Source of the DNA: Jackrogersella multiformis
Lineage: Eukaryota > Ascomycota > Sordariomycetes > Xylariales > Hypoxylaceae
Length of the DNA stretch: 64,000 nt
Direction: 5' to 3'
Assembly (NCBI GenBank): GCA_902806575.1
Contig: CADCXD010000019.1
Coordinates: 186,001-250,000, forward strand
Positions 1-12,100 of the stretch are shown here, piece by piece; the stretch's first letter is position 1; the number at the start of each line of letters is the position of its first letter. The notes below the pieces were generated by a model. That model did not search any database, was not told the origin of the DNA, and was given only the letters and a program-made list of their open reading frames with translations. Both the position numbers and the translations under genes were made by a program.

Positions 1-1376
1 ATTGACTCCGGTATGACCAGCTTGTGCTCCCCCTTATGGTAGACCTGCATTTTGAGCGCCTGCAGGGTATGCTCGACATCCTGCGTGGTCATGGCTAGCG
101 TGCTTGATATCTGCTCGATGCTCGATTTCTCGTCCCTCTCGTTGCATTCTATCAATAGTTCAAGTATATTCTCTGACCAATACTGCCTGTAACTAAGGAG
201 ACCTAGATCAGATAACGGCTTTTCGGGAGACCCTAGCTTACCCTCAATCTTAGAGAGCTCGTAGGAGAACTGAATTAATAGTCTTCCGAACCCCTTTCGC
301 TGATATTGAGGCAAGGTGAGAATACAAGCGACGTTGTATCCATCAGCGCTCTCTTTCTCCTTGGAGAAATAGCCTACCAGATGATGTCCTTTCTCAGTTT
401 TTTGCGTCATCACATAGAATAAGAAAGGATCCACATCATAGTAGAGAGTCTTGTGATCGAGGAACATCTTAGATAGCAAGCACAGGTTTCGACACCAGGT
501 CCGTTGTCGCCGGCCGTCGATCTCGAAAAAGGAGACATAGTCATCTCGATATATCTCGTTTCCTGGCGGATGTTGGAGAGTACATTTTTGTCGATGCCGG
601 CAAAAAGATTTCTTGTCCCCGTAATAACTCAGACAGAACTCGCATATAAATATGACATCCTCCTGAGTAAAGGACTCTGGGTATGGCGAGAAGTACCACG
701 GAAATAGATCCCATTGGCCAAATTGGACTTTAGATATATTTCGTATTCGAGCGAGTTCGGTAGGATTCTGGGTCATAGAACCGCCGGTCCGTAGCTTCTC
801 GATCTCCGCCTCTCTACTGAATCCCCCTTTCCTAACCTCTAGTGTTTGCTCGTCATCATCTATGTCCATGTCATCCCCATTTGCCGCTGGCGTCTCTCCG
901 GCTTTTGACTCGAGATCTCTTGGTGTTGACGGGGCCTTCGATTGCGACTGACTATCAGCAAATTCGGGCCACGGATGGGGCGTAACGGCTTCGGATGCGA
1001 CCGACTGCTCCCTCTTCCCTGGGCGCTTCTGGGCCTTGTTCCCGATTATCTTCCTCTTTGGCGCAGTAGAGTTTTTGCCCTTCCCATCTTTAGGCTTGTC
1101 CTTCTCAGGATTTGGCCACTCCACGTCCTGATCAAAATTTATTCGTTTGGCAGGCACCCATTCGTCGAGACGTTTGTTGAAGTTGTCGAAGTTGCAGTAG
1201 AATTGGCGGCCGCTCTTGGTGTCTCTGATGCTGAGGATTTCGGCGCGACGAGCTTGTCCGTCCTTCTCGACCATGGTGATGCAACCTACGCGTATCGTGT
1301 CGATAGTAGCCCTACTCCTCTGTCGCGGCCCCTCTGGCCCGACGGTGGGTTCGCCATTTACAGCGCTAGGACTCAT
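1..1376 (-). CDS. ESA1: MYST histone acetyltransferase, Esa1/Tip60 type (3' end outside the window)
   Basis: Catalytic subunit of the NuA4 complex family, acetylating histones H4/H2A in the nucleus. The frame is open without introns from the ATG at 1376 to the window edge, giving 458 codons; the C-terminus is cut off. Seen in order: a chromo-barrel (Tudor-knot) domain at about residues 29-79, an acidic and lysine-rich linker, a C2HC zinc finger (C245, C248, H261, C265), then the MYST fold with VACIL (catalytic Cys351), the acetyl-CoA loop QYQRKGFGRLL, and SPEKPLSDLGLLSYR with general base Glu385 (equivalent to yeast C304 and E338, known from the family). The chromo-barrel plus this catalytic core fits Esa1 better than Sas2, Sas3 or MOF. 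It does not appear in the supplied list of closed frames because its stop lies off the window. RNase H2C lies upstream on the same strand. Confidence 0.95.
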   Translation of the reverse strand, partial: MSPSAVNGEPTVGPEGPRQRSRATIDTIRVGCITMVEKDGQARRAEILSIRDTKSGRQFYCNFDNFNKRLDEWVPAKRINFDQDVEWPNPEKDKPKDGKGKNSTAPKRKIIGNKAQKRPGKREQSVASEAVTPHPWPEFADSQSQSKAPSTPRDLESKAGETPAANGDDMDIDDDEQTLEVRKGGFSREAEIEKLRTGGSMTQNPTELARIRNISKVQFGQWDLFPWYFSPYPESFTQEDVIFICEFCLSYYGDKKSFCRHRQKCTLQHPPGNEIYRDDYVSFFEIDGRRQRTWCRNLCLLSKMFLDHKTLYYDVDPFLFYVMTQKTEKGHHLVGYFSKEKESADGYNVACILTLPQYQRKGFGRLLIQFSYELSKIEGKLGSPEKPLSDLGLLSYRQYWSENILELLIECNERDEKSSIEQISSTLAMTTQDVEHTLQALKMQVYHKGEHKLVIPES

Positions 1377-1876
1377 GATGAAATACGATGGCTGCGCGAC
1401 TACTTTTGATGAAATAGTAATTGTTGTTTTTAGTAATTATTGATAGTAAAGAGATGGAATAGAATCAAATAAGTTTTGGAGGGGCAAATCAATTGAATGT
1501 TGCCTAGGTACCTAGGTAGCAGCATATGCACATATGCACCAAAGTCTGACGCTAGGAGATTATCCGTATCTAAAAGTCGTAGTACAAACTGTAGACCCAT
1601 AGCAGTAACCACCAATCAATTAATAGTAGTCGCTGCTTTACGGGAACAATGTACAGTGTTCATATTATTTACAGTATCTACACACGGTCTCTCCTACCTA
1701 CCTAGTGTAGGTAGCCAATCCTAAACATACTACTCCATTCTACAGGTTGCTCTAGAAGCCCACGAGACTTGTGATGTTTATATACCTGATCAACCAGTTG
1801 GACTAATTGTCTGCTGCTTTCTCTGAGGGATAAGAATGTATCTGTAGTCAATGGTTAGATATTTATAACTTCAGTA
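1377..1876. other. Intergenic, ESA1 promoter side
   Basis: About 500 bp between two minus-strand genes. It holds one TAGGTACCTAGG-type palindrome near 1502-1519 and otherwise no recognisable gene. Confidence 0.6.
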
Positions 1877-2387
1877 TCACACGTTTTGACAAACCTGTTC
1901 CGCAAAGGATATCCATTCCTCCATACCTCTTAGGTACGGGTCTTCAGCAGAGTTGGCTATGGATTCATGATTCCAGATCATGAGCTCGTCAAATGTCGCC
2001 TTCCCTTGCATTGCGCCTATCTTGAGTTGGTCTTCGGGCTCTTCCTGCAGCTCGATATCCTCGACCATCTCTTCCTCGAGCTTCTTTGGTTCGGACTTCT
2101 CAATAACAGAACCATAATACCCTTCTGGCAACTTCACAGCTTTGCCATGTAGCTTCCGTCCCCTGAGATAAGCCGTCTTCATTTGGTCTAAATTGTCAAT
2201 ATTGTTAGAGATATAATTGAACCAAGTTTAAGGGGTCACGTTACATACCTTGGCCCTCAGCAGGGGCCCAATATGTGTTAATGGGCTCGACGTTGCCATC
2301 GTGGTGTATGCGACATGGTAACAAGTGAACTTGAGACTTTTTCTCGGTTGTTTCGTGAGATTCGACGGTGAAAATTGGATGCGCCAT
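1877..2387 (-). CDS. RNH203: Ribonuclease H2 subunit C (non-catalytic)
   Basis: Accessory subunit of the trimeric RNase H2, which removes ribonucleotides from genomic DNA and RNA:DNA hybrids in the nucleus. Two exons, 2387-2249 and 2187-1877, with an intron of 61 nt (GTATGT..TTTAG); spliced product 149 aa. The N-terminal exon carries HLLPCRIHHDG, the second begins with LRGRKLHGKAVKLPEGYYG: both are hallmark blocks of the RNASEH2C/Rnh203 family (LPC..I...G and RGR.L.G..V.LPEGY.G). A glutamate-rich stretch follows, then a WNHE segment typical of the C-terminal helix. The ATG at 2387 is the first in frame and keeps the LPC block. The family is short and fast-evolving, so the call rests on these blocks. 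A second-codon choice at 2182 would lose the conserved first block. Confidence 0.85.
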
Positions 2388-4461
2388 CGTGTTTATTTGT
2401 TTTTTCCCAGAGGTTTTGGTAGATATTAAATTGGTTGGTGTATATGGAGATTATCATCCAAGGATTAAAACGCGTATCTATGGGATGACTAATAAATCAA
2501 TTATAGAACGCGTCTACATTAATTCATTAACGCGTATCACATTTGAGATATGCAAATTAGAGGGATTATTGCATACTAAGGTAGTATGTATGCCGTAAAA
2601 CGATATAGCGTTTTAAGTTTAACAAAGTTCCCCACCACTCCCGAGCTCCAATTTAACAAAGCAGCAAAGTTAACTCAATCAACTTTACAAACTGTACAAG
2701 TACCTACCTAAATCAATCTACCTTTCACAAATCCATTTACAAGAATGCGATGACTCTATGGAATTCGAATTGTATTGGTTCCTGATCTATTAGCATACTA
2801 AGTTACCTAGGGATAGGTACGTATTTCTATCACTACACTCTAAGGATCTATTTCTAAGACACTTTTACCAATTTTCTTCAAGTCTTGATGTCATTGACAA
2901 CTACCTATGCCGGATGCATACCTTACTCCGGCATCCGATGGCGAGATTGTAACGACCTAAGTGCGATCATAGAGAGGCAGCGATATCGCTAGAAAGATGC
3001 ATACGCTATTCCCCGTTATGGTAACCGGCAGCCCTAGGTACCTAGTATCGTCACAAGCCGGGGCCTCCCCGTCGTTGGATAAGGTTCCCGACACTTGACA
3101 CTCGCGTGCCATAACGAGGATCGCTACCATGTTAATTCGGTTCCATTTCCATTTATGTGCCTACGCAGCAACTTGTGCAGCAACTCGTGCATCGGAACGA
3201 AATGTCAATGCCAGGTCTATCCTTGGACCCCACGCGACCTTTTCGTTACCAGTTTAAAGGATCCATACAGCCATACAACCCTACGAAGTCTTTAGTACGC
3301 GAAGGTGAAGAACGGATGAATCCTATCATTTTCTAAAAATCGCCAAGTATATATATCTATACTTGATCTTGGCTCCTAGATTAACGAGTGAGGCTGAAAA
3401 TGCTGACATGCTATGGCGCCATTGGATGGCTCTTTGCGCTTACATCCTTACGGTAGGTACCTACACTAGGTACGCTAGTAACTAGCATCAATTTGGTAAT
3501 GTCCGTCCTGAGTCCTGACGCTGTTATAGGCTACCTCTAGGTAGGTAGGTACGTAAAGTACATACAGTGGGCCCCACCGGATCCTGATCTCTTATATCCC
3601 TGATCACTTATATCAATCATGATTTCAGCATTTCTCTATTGGAATACGTATCTTGCTACTAACCACCTTCAAGCCTACATGTACCTAGCTAGCATGTAGG
3701 ATTTACTGCTACGAGACTTTCTTTCAATGCCGGTTCTTATACATTCCGAAACAAAAATGGGGGGCTGGTCCCTGGCTTTCCCTCCTTGACCCATACTGAT
3801 TATCCCTGCCTACGCCCGAGCGACGAGCCGGTCCTCTACCAAAGAAGATCTAGTGTTCTCATTCTAGTGTCCTCATATTTTGCTTCCCGCAGTCTAATCC
3901 TATATCAAAGTAGAATAAGCCGTGGGGACAGGTGCACCTATGTGCAACCGTAGCTCAAGCGCCCCTACCTACCTTAGGCAGGCTGCTAGGTAGATAGATA
4001 ACTAAGGTAGGTAGGGGATTCCGGATAGCCACATGGCGGTGACGAGCTTGAAACTGTTGCTTTTCGATCCGTGTTCCCTCGGGGTTACCCTCCTAATATA
4101 CCTAGGCTAGGTAGGTAGGTATAGGTTTTGTTCTCTTTGTTTTATTTTCCACTCTCTGACGTTTTGCATTTTATATCTGCTCGAAAATTACCTACTTGGT
4201 AAAATTACTTAGTATTAGACAAGCCAATTTTTAGTTGCCCGTATGAAAATCGCTTACAGTTCGTATCCGCAATTATAATCATATAATCATTACAGCAATA
4301 CCGGCCCATCCCCTTGTATCCCACGATTGAGTTTAGACTTACAGCCCCGGAGAGTTAATTGTTCACAAAAAAACGTCAAAACCCTTAAGGAAACCCAATT
4401 GCTTTCTCATTATACATACCTAGGTACTTATAGTTGAGGAACGTAACTCATCCGAGAGACA
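2388..4461. other. Long intergenic region rich in TAGGTACC palindromes
   Basis: About 2.1 kb without a supported gene. TACCTAGG/GGTAGGTA palindromic motifs recur near 3033, 3455, 3538, 3962, 4012 and 4099. Short frames here have no recognisable content. The divergent promoters of the RNase H2C gene and of the cyclopropane synthase gene must lie within it. Confidence 0.6.
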
Positions 4462-6147
4462 ATGGCGCCGTCAGTTCCCTCGATCATCGCTAAGCCTCTC
4501 ATCCGCGGCACCGATATAATTCGCGGAACTTTAGGAAGTTTAACTTGGGGCCCGGCCTTGGCAGTAGCCAAACCCGCCGTTCTCTCGGTCTTCTCAAAGA
4601 TCACCGTCGGCACGTTGTTGCTAGTCGACGAAACGACAGGAACTAGACTAGTGTACGGGCAGAGACTCGCCTCCAAAAACCCGGAGCCTACCAATGGAAA
4701 CTACTCAGTCAGAAGGGCCAACACTATCCCGCGGGTTGAGGTTAGAGTTAAAGATGACGCCTTCTGGATGAGGCTGCTTCTCTTCGCCGACATGGGATTT
4801 GCGGAATCATACATGCTTGGTGAATTCGAATGCGCCGATCTAACGGCGTTCTTTCAGGTTTGTAAGTCGTCACCCCGTCCTGTGCAGCGTGGCTGACGAA
4901 ATGTATCATTTATAGCTCTTCATTGTAAATCGAGACCAGCTGAGCAATGGGGTTACATGGTTCTCTTCAATATCCGGTGCGGTCTCAAGTATTGCGCGAA
5001 CTACGAATACATTGTCGAACGCACTCTTGAATATCTCTGCCCATTATGATATCAGCAACGACATGTTCGCCGCTTTTCTGTCCGAAGACATGACCTACTC
5101 GTGTCCCATTTGGCAGCCGCGAGTCTCCTACAATGAGTCGGAAGAGACCCTCCAGGAGGCGCAGATGACTAAACTCAGTCGCTTCATCGACGGCGCTCGG
5201 ATAAAACCGACCGACCACGTGCTGGAGATCGGAACGGGATGGGGTTCTTTTGCTATTGAAGCCGTTCGGAAGACGGGATGCCGGGTGACGAGCCTAACAT
5301 TGTCGAAAGAGCAAATGGCGCTAGCGGAACAGCGAATCGACGAAGCGGGATTCTCGAGCCGGATAGACGTTCAACTACTAGACTACCGCAAGTTGCCGGA
5401 AACCGCCATGTACGACAAGATTGTCTCCATAGAGATGCTGGAGGCGGTTGGCCAGGAGTACCTAGGAACTTACTTCGCGTGCGTGGACCGGCTGTTGAAG
5501 AAGAATGGGGGCATCGCCATGTTCCAGTGCATTACGATGCCCGAGGGGAGGCATGAATCGTATTCCAAGTCCGAAGAGTGAGATTGCCACCCCTTTTTCG
5601 CAGAGACCATCGGTCTTAGCTGATGCGCATAACGCTAACATCTCCGGCTCCCCTTTCAGCTTCATAAACAAGCACATCTTTCCCGGCGGCTACCTACCCT
5701 CCATTTTGCAGCTGCTCAATCACATTTCGGCAGAGTCCAGGGGCACGCTGATCGTGGAGCGGGTCGAGAACATCGGGGGACACTACCCCAAGACCCTGCG
5801 GCTGTGGAGAGAGAAGTTCATGACGAACTTCGAGTCCAGGATCAGGCCCGCGCTCAAGGAGGAACATCCGCAGATGACGCAGCAGGAGATCGACGTGTTT
5901 AGGCGGAAGTGGGAGGTATTTATTACCCTTTATACCCTTTTTTTTTTTTTTTTTTTTCAAATTTTCAATATTTCAAGCATCCCGTGTCATAATATCAGAG
6001 ACGGATCATATAATATGAACTAACAAACAACTGTAGTATTATTTCACGTACTGCGAAGCCGGATTCGTAACGAAGACGCTAGGCGACGTGATTATCACGG
6101 TGGGGAGAGAGGGCGCTATGGAGTTGATGGAAGATATCCCGGTTTGA
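4462..6147 (+). CDS. Cyclopropane-fatty-acyl-phospholipid synthase
   Basis: SAM-dependent enzyme adding a methylene bridge to unsaturated acyl chains of membrane phospholipids. Four exons: 4462-4857, 4916-5577, 5660-5915 and 6037-6147; 474 aa. The second exon contains the class I methyltransferase SAM loop HVLEIGTGWGSF (about residues 234-244), a YSCPIW segment whose Cys195 matches the bicarbonate-ligand cysteine of bacterial CFA synthase, and IEMLEAVG. The third exon carries FINKHIFPGGYLPS and VENIGGHYPKTLRLWREKF, family hallmarks, and the last exon a YYFTYCEAGF block. The N-terminal 130 residues match the accessory dimerisation region. Intron 3 contains a run of 20 T (5938-5957). Frames agree across all three junctions. 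Fungal CFA synthases are often patchy in distribution, but base use here is like its neighbours. Confidence 0.93.
5938..5957. repeat. Poly-T tract (20 T) inside an intron
   Basis: Homopolymer within the third intron of the cyclopropane synthase gene, 20 nt after the donor site. A likely site of length polymorphism or sequencing error, but it does not touch the coding sequence. Confidence 0.9.
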
Positions 6148-7256
6148 CCTTTGACCAAGGAAGATGGGTGGTATTTATAGAGGTGTATAGAGAAGGCGCT
6201 GTTTCCTTATTAGAGGCGAGGTCTGCGTTTGTTACGACTGCATGGCGCGGCGCGCATCTAGATTAGAGAAAGGGGCACGTAGATATCTCAGGAGTATTGT
6301 ATGGCGTACCCAGGTAGTCAGTCTGGGGGTGTGTAGGTCTAGCTCTACAGCGTTACAATACAACATTTTGTCTAACGTATGATGCGAAAGGATAAGAGCT
6401 TACTTAGTATCCCAGGGTGACGACGTATTATGTAATTGGCTGTGATCTGTTTGAAAAGCCATGTCATATGCTTTTAGGAAATACCCTTACGTCGTGCGAG
6501 GGTGTATTAATCACGTCTAGTATGACTGTTCTCTAGAATATGTACATGATCATTGATTTCTTGATGAATTAATACTTGTAAGATCGAGGTACGACAATAC
6601 TTCTAGGGGTGATCTTACACGGGAAAAGCTTTTGTCAGAAGACGAATCGCTGTATGTAGATCTAAAAGGGGCAAGAGGGAAGGAATAGGGGAAGGGGAAT
6701 CGCGCAAAGTGGGGAAGCGAAGGTCGTAAAAAACTGCAGAGAATATCGTGAGAAAAAAAGGAGGCAAGAAAGGAATAAAAATAAAAGCATCAGTCAGAAT
6801 AGATCATGTAAAAAAAAAAGTGAGGACCAAAAAAAGTGCAAAAAGCTCAGTAGCTGCTCGTTCACTTGAACCCTACACTACCTACGAAAAACCCATCCCA
6901 GCGGCAGGGTTTTTACAAGAGGGGTGCCGGCTAGACCGTTGAGCCATGGACAGCGTCACATGGCTCCTCGGGTCTAGAGTCGCTTGACTGGCTGATGGTT
7001 TGGCTTGCTACTATGCTATTTAACTTTCAGGTCGGTTGGTAGGAGGGTCGGCCACGCCATAGGGTGGGTGGTCTATTCGCCGAAGACGTGACGCGTAGGT
7101 CAGGTTCGTGGCGTGAGACTTTTGGTACAGAGGTACTTTGGACGAACGAGCTACCTGACTGCTGTCTGACGTTCACGCGGTAGGTACTTGGGTGGGCGTC
7201 AAGCTGCATCTGCAATAAGGGAATTTCTCTCTATTATGTCTCTCCTATACTATACA
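6148..7256. other. Intergenic between convergent genes
   Basis: About 1.1 kb between the 3' ends of the cyclopropane synthase and REX4 genes. Purine-rich A/G tracts occupy 6660-6850. No gene, RNA or palindrome cluster seen. Confidence 0.55.
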
Positions 7257-8351
7257 TTAGTGCTTCTTCTTTTTCTTCTTCCCGTGCCCCTTTTTAAGCT
7301 GCTGCCCCTTCTTCCCACCACCACCACCACCACCGTTATTGCTATCTCCATGCGCCGTCTCGCTTTCCGTCGTTTTATCCGTGGGGAGGCCGTATTTGCT
7401 CGCGTGCTGGACGTCGAACTCGGGCTTCCTCTTCCGGAACAGCAGCATGGCGACCCGCGCGTCCTCGACGCTCGAGTGGTGGCCGGTCTGGATCTCGACG
7501 CCGAGCACCTCCCTGGCCAGGACCCGCAGCGCGGGCTTGGGCCCGTGCCCGTACCGCCGGTACCCGGCGAAGCGCGCGGTGTCGCGCACGAGGCCGTTGG
7601 GGTGGCCGAGCTGCAGCGCGGCCAGGTCGTGCCGGATGTCGTGGCCGACGAGGATGCGGTTCGCGAGGAGGTCCGCGACCGCGGCCTGCACCTCGTCGAA
7701 CTCGCGCGCCGCTGCTATGACGCGCGGCGTGATCCCCGTGATGTGCGTCCGCCAGTCCGTGACCGGCTCGCGCGGGCGCACGAAGGAGTCGTACACCTGC
7801 CGCCCGTGGAAGTCGACCAGGCTCACCCGCGCCAGCACCGACTCTCGCCCCTCGGGCCCCACACCGACCATCTCGCAGTCCAGCGCTACGTACTTGCCGA
7901 CTTCGATCCCAGGGGCCAGCCCCTCGTTGACACGGGGCGGGTCCGCTGCTGCCAACGAGGCGTTGTTCTTGACGCCGAGGTTGTAGGCCTCGGCTAGGTC
8001 TTCCGGCGAGACGTCGTTGTCTGCTGCCCAGAGAGCTAGAGAGGGCGTGATGGTTGTTGGCGTGCCCTTTGCGATGACGGAGGACTGCGTGACGCCCATT
8101 AGTTTTGCTGGGGGTTGAGGGCTGGGTTTATAGGGATGCCTGTTAGGTGGTCTCGATGACGGCTGCCGGTCTTGTTGCTGCTTGGAGGGTTTGTGCAGCT
8201 TCTGCCGTTTTGAGTCAGGGTGGGGTGGTAGCCCGTCGTCAGGTTTCCTCTTGATTGTAGTTTTTGGTGCTGAGGATGACGAAGCCGTGGTGGACTCGGC
8301 CTGTATTTTTGCTTGCAGCTTCTTCCAGTTGGATGATAACTCTTGCGCCAT
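7257..8351 (-). CDS. REX4: RNA exonuclease 4 (DEDDh 3'-5' exonuclease)
   Basis: Nucleolar 3'-5' exonuclease linked to pre-rRNA processing. Single exon, 364 aa. A basic, low-complexity N-terminus (about 1-100) precedes the exonuclease fold: motif I YVALDCEMVG (D158, E160), motif II VGHDIRHDL (D238/D242) and motif III HHSSVEDA (H292, D297), which is the DEDDh set. PHGRQVYDSFVRP-like and ITGI segments between motifs I and II are typical of the Rex4/REXO4 branch. The protein ends in a lysine/glycine-rich tail. The coding region is markedly GC-rich, which opens long false frames on the other strand. Divergent from MCM6 across about 770 bp. ISG20-like or Rex3 relatives are the alternatives; the length and order fit Rex4 best. 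Confidence 0.93.
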   Translation of the reverse strand: MAQELSSNWKKLQAKIQAESTTASSSSAPKTTIKRKPDDGLPPHPDSKRQKLHKPSKQQQDRQPSSRPPNRHPYKPSPQPPAKLMGVTQSSVIAKGTPTTITPSLALWAADNDVSPEDLAEAYNLGVKNNASLAAADPPRVNEGLAPGIEVGKYVALDCEMVGVGPEGRESVLARVSLVDFHGRQVYDSFVRPREPVTDWRTHITGITPRVIAAAREFDEVQAAVADLLANRILVGHDIRHDLAALQLGHPNGLVRDTARFAGYRRYGHGPKPALRVLAREVLGVEIQTGHHSSVEDARVAMLLFRKRKPEFDVQHASKYGLPTDKTTESETAHGDSNNGGGGGGGKKGQQLKKGHGKKKKKKH

Positions 8352-9125
8352 TGCTTTGGGAATTACAGCGCGGCTACACTCATGATACGGATGAATGAAT
8401 GGCGACCTTTAACCTATTGCCGCAGCAATACCTCGATCTTCCAGTGACTCAATATGGCGTTAGAGTTGTGATGAAAGTATTAGATAGGATTTAGAGAATG
8501 GGGGCTCGTATATCATTCACTCTTTGATGAACCCGAGAGGCGTCAGTGAATGCGCCGGGTGAATTTCATAGAGTATCTAAAGACGAAAATATAAAGTATT
8601 CGTAACTAAATACTCATCATGTGCTGCAGATACCTACACTTACTTTCATCACTTTCTATTCAGAAATAAGTTATCAATGTTCATGTATATCTGAGGTTGT
8701 CTGCCTTTAGTTGTCGTTGCTGTTAGTGACTATGTACTACTTGGACTTGGGGTAGGTAATTTTCAATTTTCACCCATTCTCTTTAGTCGATATGATATCC
8801 TTATATTCATGTAATGAAATGATTATTCTACTACCGCTAATAGTACCTTGGCATCTGCAACCACTTAGACGTACCGCATATGATTGGTTGATTATATGGA
8901 GTCAACGCCAAAAGTCGCGTTCCATAAATCTTAGGTACCTAACTACGCGACGGACCCGTTGTTGCCCCTCCACTCTCCACTCTCAACTTTCAACTCCTTA
9001 ATTCTTTATTTTTTTTTATTCGTCCAGAGTAACTCGTGATAGAAACGTTGTAATAATTCCACCATACCTCCGTATATCGCAACAAATAACTACAACCGGC
9101 ATCGTCGCAATTGATTCCCTTCACA
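8352..9125. promoter_or_regulatory. Divergent intergenic region, REX4 / MCM6
   Basis: 774 bp separating two oppositely transcribed genes, so it must carry both promoters. A pyrimidine-rich CTCTCC stretch (8968-8990) sits upstream of the MCM6 start. No specific factor site is claimed. Confidence 0.5.
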
Positions 9126-12100
9126 ATGGCGACTCCAAGCGATTCGGGCATGATCATGTCCGACGCCCCTTCGAGGGCTGCTGTCACTCCCAGACAGAGA
9201 CCTTTCAATAGAGGTTCTTCAGCACGACCGCGAGGTCCTCCCTCCGAAAGTCTAGCAGCTCCTAGCGATGACGAGGCCGACGGCTTCGCAGACGATCAGA
9301 TACCTAGTCGCACAAGGCGGAGAGATGCTACCACCATTCCTCGAGTAGAGGACAGGATCGGCATAACCGTCCAAGAACACTTTGAAAACTTCATAGAGGA
9401 GTATGTCTTGATCTAATCTTGATAGTATATATAGAGAGAGGTCGTAACTAACCAAGGGGCTAGATTCATCGACGACCCTGCTTCATCTGGCGCGCCTACA
9501 CCGAGCGCCGTCACAACAGACAAATTCTACGTCGCCCAGATCCATGGCATGCGCATTTACCAATTATCCACCTTTTACGTCAACTATAACCACATCTCCA
9601 GCTTCCAAAACGGCGGTCTGGCCAACGCTATTAATACGCAATACTACCGTTTCCTCCCATTCCTCACCAACGCTCTACACAACATGATCGCAAAGTACGA
9701 ACCCCAGTACTTCCGCGAGCATCGACAAGCTACTACCTCTAGCGGCCAGACTACGTCAGGCGCAAGCAATATTGGTTCGGGAAGCCAGTCTGAACTGCAG
9801 GGAAGCAAGACAGCGAACCAGCAGACGGACAAGCTCTTCTCCATTGCTTTTTATAACCTCCCTCTCGTCTCCCGAGTTCGTGCCTTACGCGCCAAGAACA
9901 TCGGCCAGCTCCTTTCCATATCCGGGACTGTCACACGCACCTCCGAAGTGCGACCAGAACTCTCTCTTGGAACATTCTCCTGCGAGAACTGCCGCTCCGT
10001 CATTCCCAACGTCGAGCAGACATTTCGCTATACAGAGCCTACACAATGTCCCAATGCCGAGTGCGGAAACCGTCTGGCGTGGCAATTGGATATTCGACAA
10101 AGTACCTTCGTCGACTGGCAGAAGGTTCGCATTCAGGAGAACAGTTCAGAAATCCCTACGGGCAGCATGCCAAGGACCATGGACGTCATCCTACGAGGCG
10201 AGATGGTAGACCGTGCTAAGGCAGGCGAGAAATGTATCTTCACCGGTGCATTGATCGTGGTACCGGACGTAAGTCAGCTGGGTCTTCCCGGAGTTAGACC
10301 AATGGCGATCAGGGATGACCGGAACGCGCCACGAAGCAACGACGTTGGTGGTAGCGGAGTCTCGGGCTTAAAGTCCCTTGGTGTTCGCGATCTGACTTAT
10401 CGACTAGCCTTCCTCGCCAACATGGTTACGCCTGACACATCTACCCCAGGCCAAACTTCACGTCAAGTTCATGATATCATAAATTCCCTAACTCAAACCT
10501 CTACCGACACGGCTGAGACAGTTGAGGAGGCTCAGACGTCAGTGTTAAACTCCATGACGCCTAGCGAGATCGACGAGCTCCGTGAGATGGTCCATAGTGA
10601 TCATATCTATCACCGCCTTGTTCAGTCTCTCGCGCCCACAGTATACGGCCATGAGATTGTGAAGAAAGGTCTTCTTCTGCAGTTGATGTCTGGTGTCCAC
10701 AAAACCACTGCTGAAGGCATGGCCCTTCGAGGTGACATCAATATCTGCGTCGTTGGCGACCCGTCTACCTCGAAATCTCAGTTCTTAAAATATATCTGCT
10801 CATTCGCCCCTCGCGCAGTTTATACGTCCGGCAAAGCCTCTTCCGCTGCCGGTCTCACAGCTGCCGTCATCAAAGATGAGGAGACAGGCGAGTTCACAAT
10901 CGAAGCTGGTGCGCTCATGTTGGCTGACAATGGCATCTGCTGCATCGACGAGTTCGACAAGATGGACATTGGCGACCAAGTTGCCATCCACGAAGCTATG
11001 GAACAGCAGACGATCTCCATCGCCAAAGCTGGCATCCAGGCTACGCTCAACGCCCGGACGTCCATCCTCGCAGCCGCGAACCCGGTGGGCGGACGATACA
11101 ACCGCAAGACATCGCTGCGGGCCAACATCAACATGTCGGCGCCCATCATGTCGCGTTTCGATCTCTTCTTCGTCATCCTGGATGAGTGCAACGAGGCTGT
11201 GGACCGCCATCTAGCGGAGCACATCGTCGGACTCCACGCCCTCCGCGACAGCGCCATCGAGCCCGAGTTCAGCACCGAGTGCCTGCAGCGGTATATCCGG
11301 TTTGCGCGCACGTTCCGGCCCGAGTTTACGGACGATGCAAAAGAGCGCCTCGTCGAGAAGTACAAGGAGCTGCGTGCGGACGACGCCCAAGGCGGCATCG
11401 GAAAGAACAGCTACCGCATTACGGTCAGGCAGCTCGAGAGTCTAATTCGGCTATCAGAGGCCATTGCCAAGGCCAACTGTATCGAGGAGATCATTCCCGA
11501 CTTCGTCGACGAGGCGTTTAACCTCTTGCGCCAGAGCATCATCTCCGTCGAACACGACGACGTCGAGATGGACGAAGACGAAGACGACTCCCCCGAAGAC
11601 GCGGCGGAGCTCATCGCCGCAGCGGACCGCGCAGCCGCCGGCGCTTCCGGAGTCCAGGACGAGGAAGGCGACTCGCCTATGGGCGACGGCGAAGACGCAG
11701 ACAATAACGACAACAACAATAATAACGACAACGACGACGACGCAGACGGACGAGGTAGTAGGGAACCGAGCTCGGCGGTGCCGGCGAAGAAGAAGACGGC
11801 GATCACGTACGAGAAGTACATCGCCATGGTGAACCTCATAGTGTCGCGCGTGAACGAGGACGAGGCGTCGGGCGAGGGCGAGGGAGTCGACGGCGACGCG
11901 CTCGTCGAGTGGTACCTCGAGCAGAGGGAGGACGATCTGGATGGCGAGGAGGACTACCACCGCGAGATGGGCGTCGCGAAGATGGTGCTGAAGAAGATGG
12001 TCAAGGTATGGTTTCCCTCTATCCTTTCCCTTTTCCCTTCTCCCCCCCTTTTTGTTTTATAACTAGTCTGTCTACACACGTCCTTTTCAAGCGTAGCTGT

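Noticed and set aside
3413..3422. ATGGCGCCAT, matching the CYS3-type sulfur regulator consensus
   Set aside because: A single site more than 1 kb from the nearest start codon; MET5, the expected target, shows no such site in the part of its promoter I checked. Likely chance.
7188..7997. Long plus-strand frames opposite REX4 (269 and 215 aa)
   Set aside because: They are shadows of the GC-rich REX4 exon, Arg/Pro/Val-rich with no family features, while the minus frame has all DEDDh motifs.
11186..11960. Several 110-190 aa frames overlapping MCM6
   Set aside because: Arg/Ser or Val/His low-complexity shadows of the MCM6 exon.
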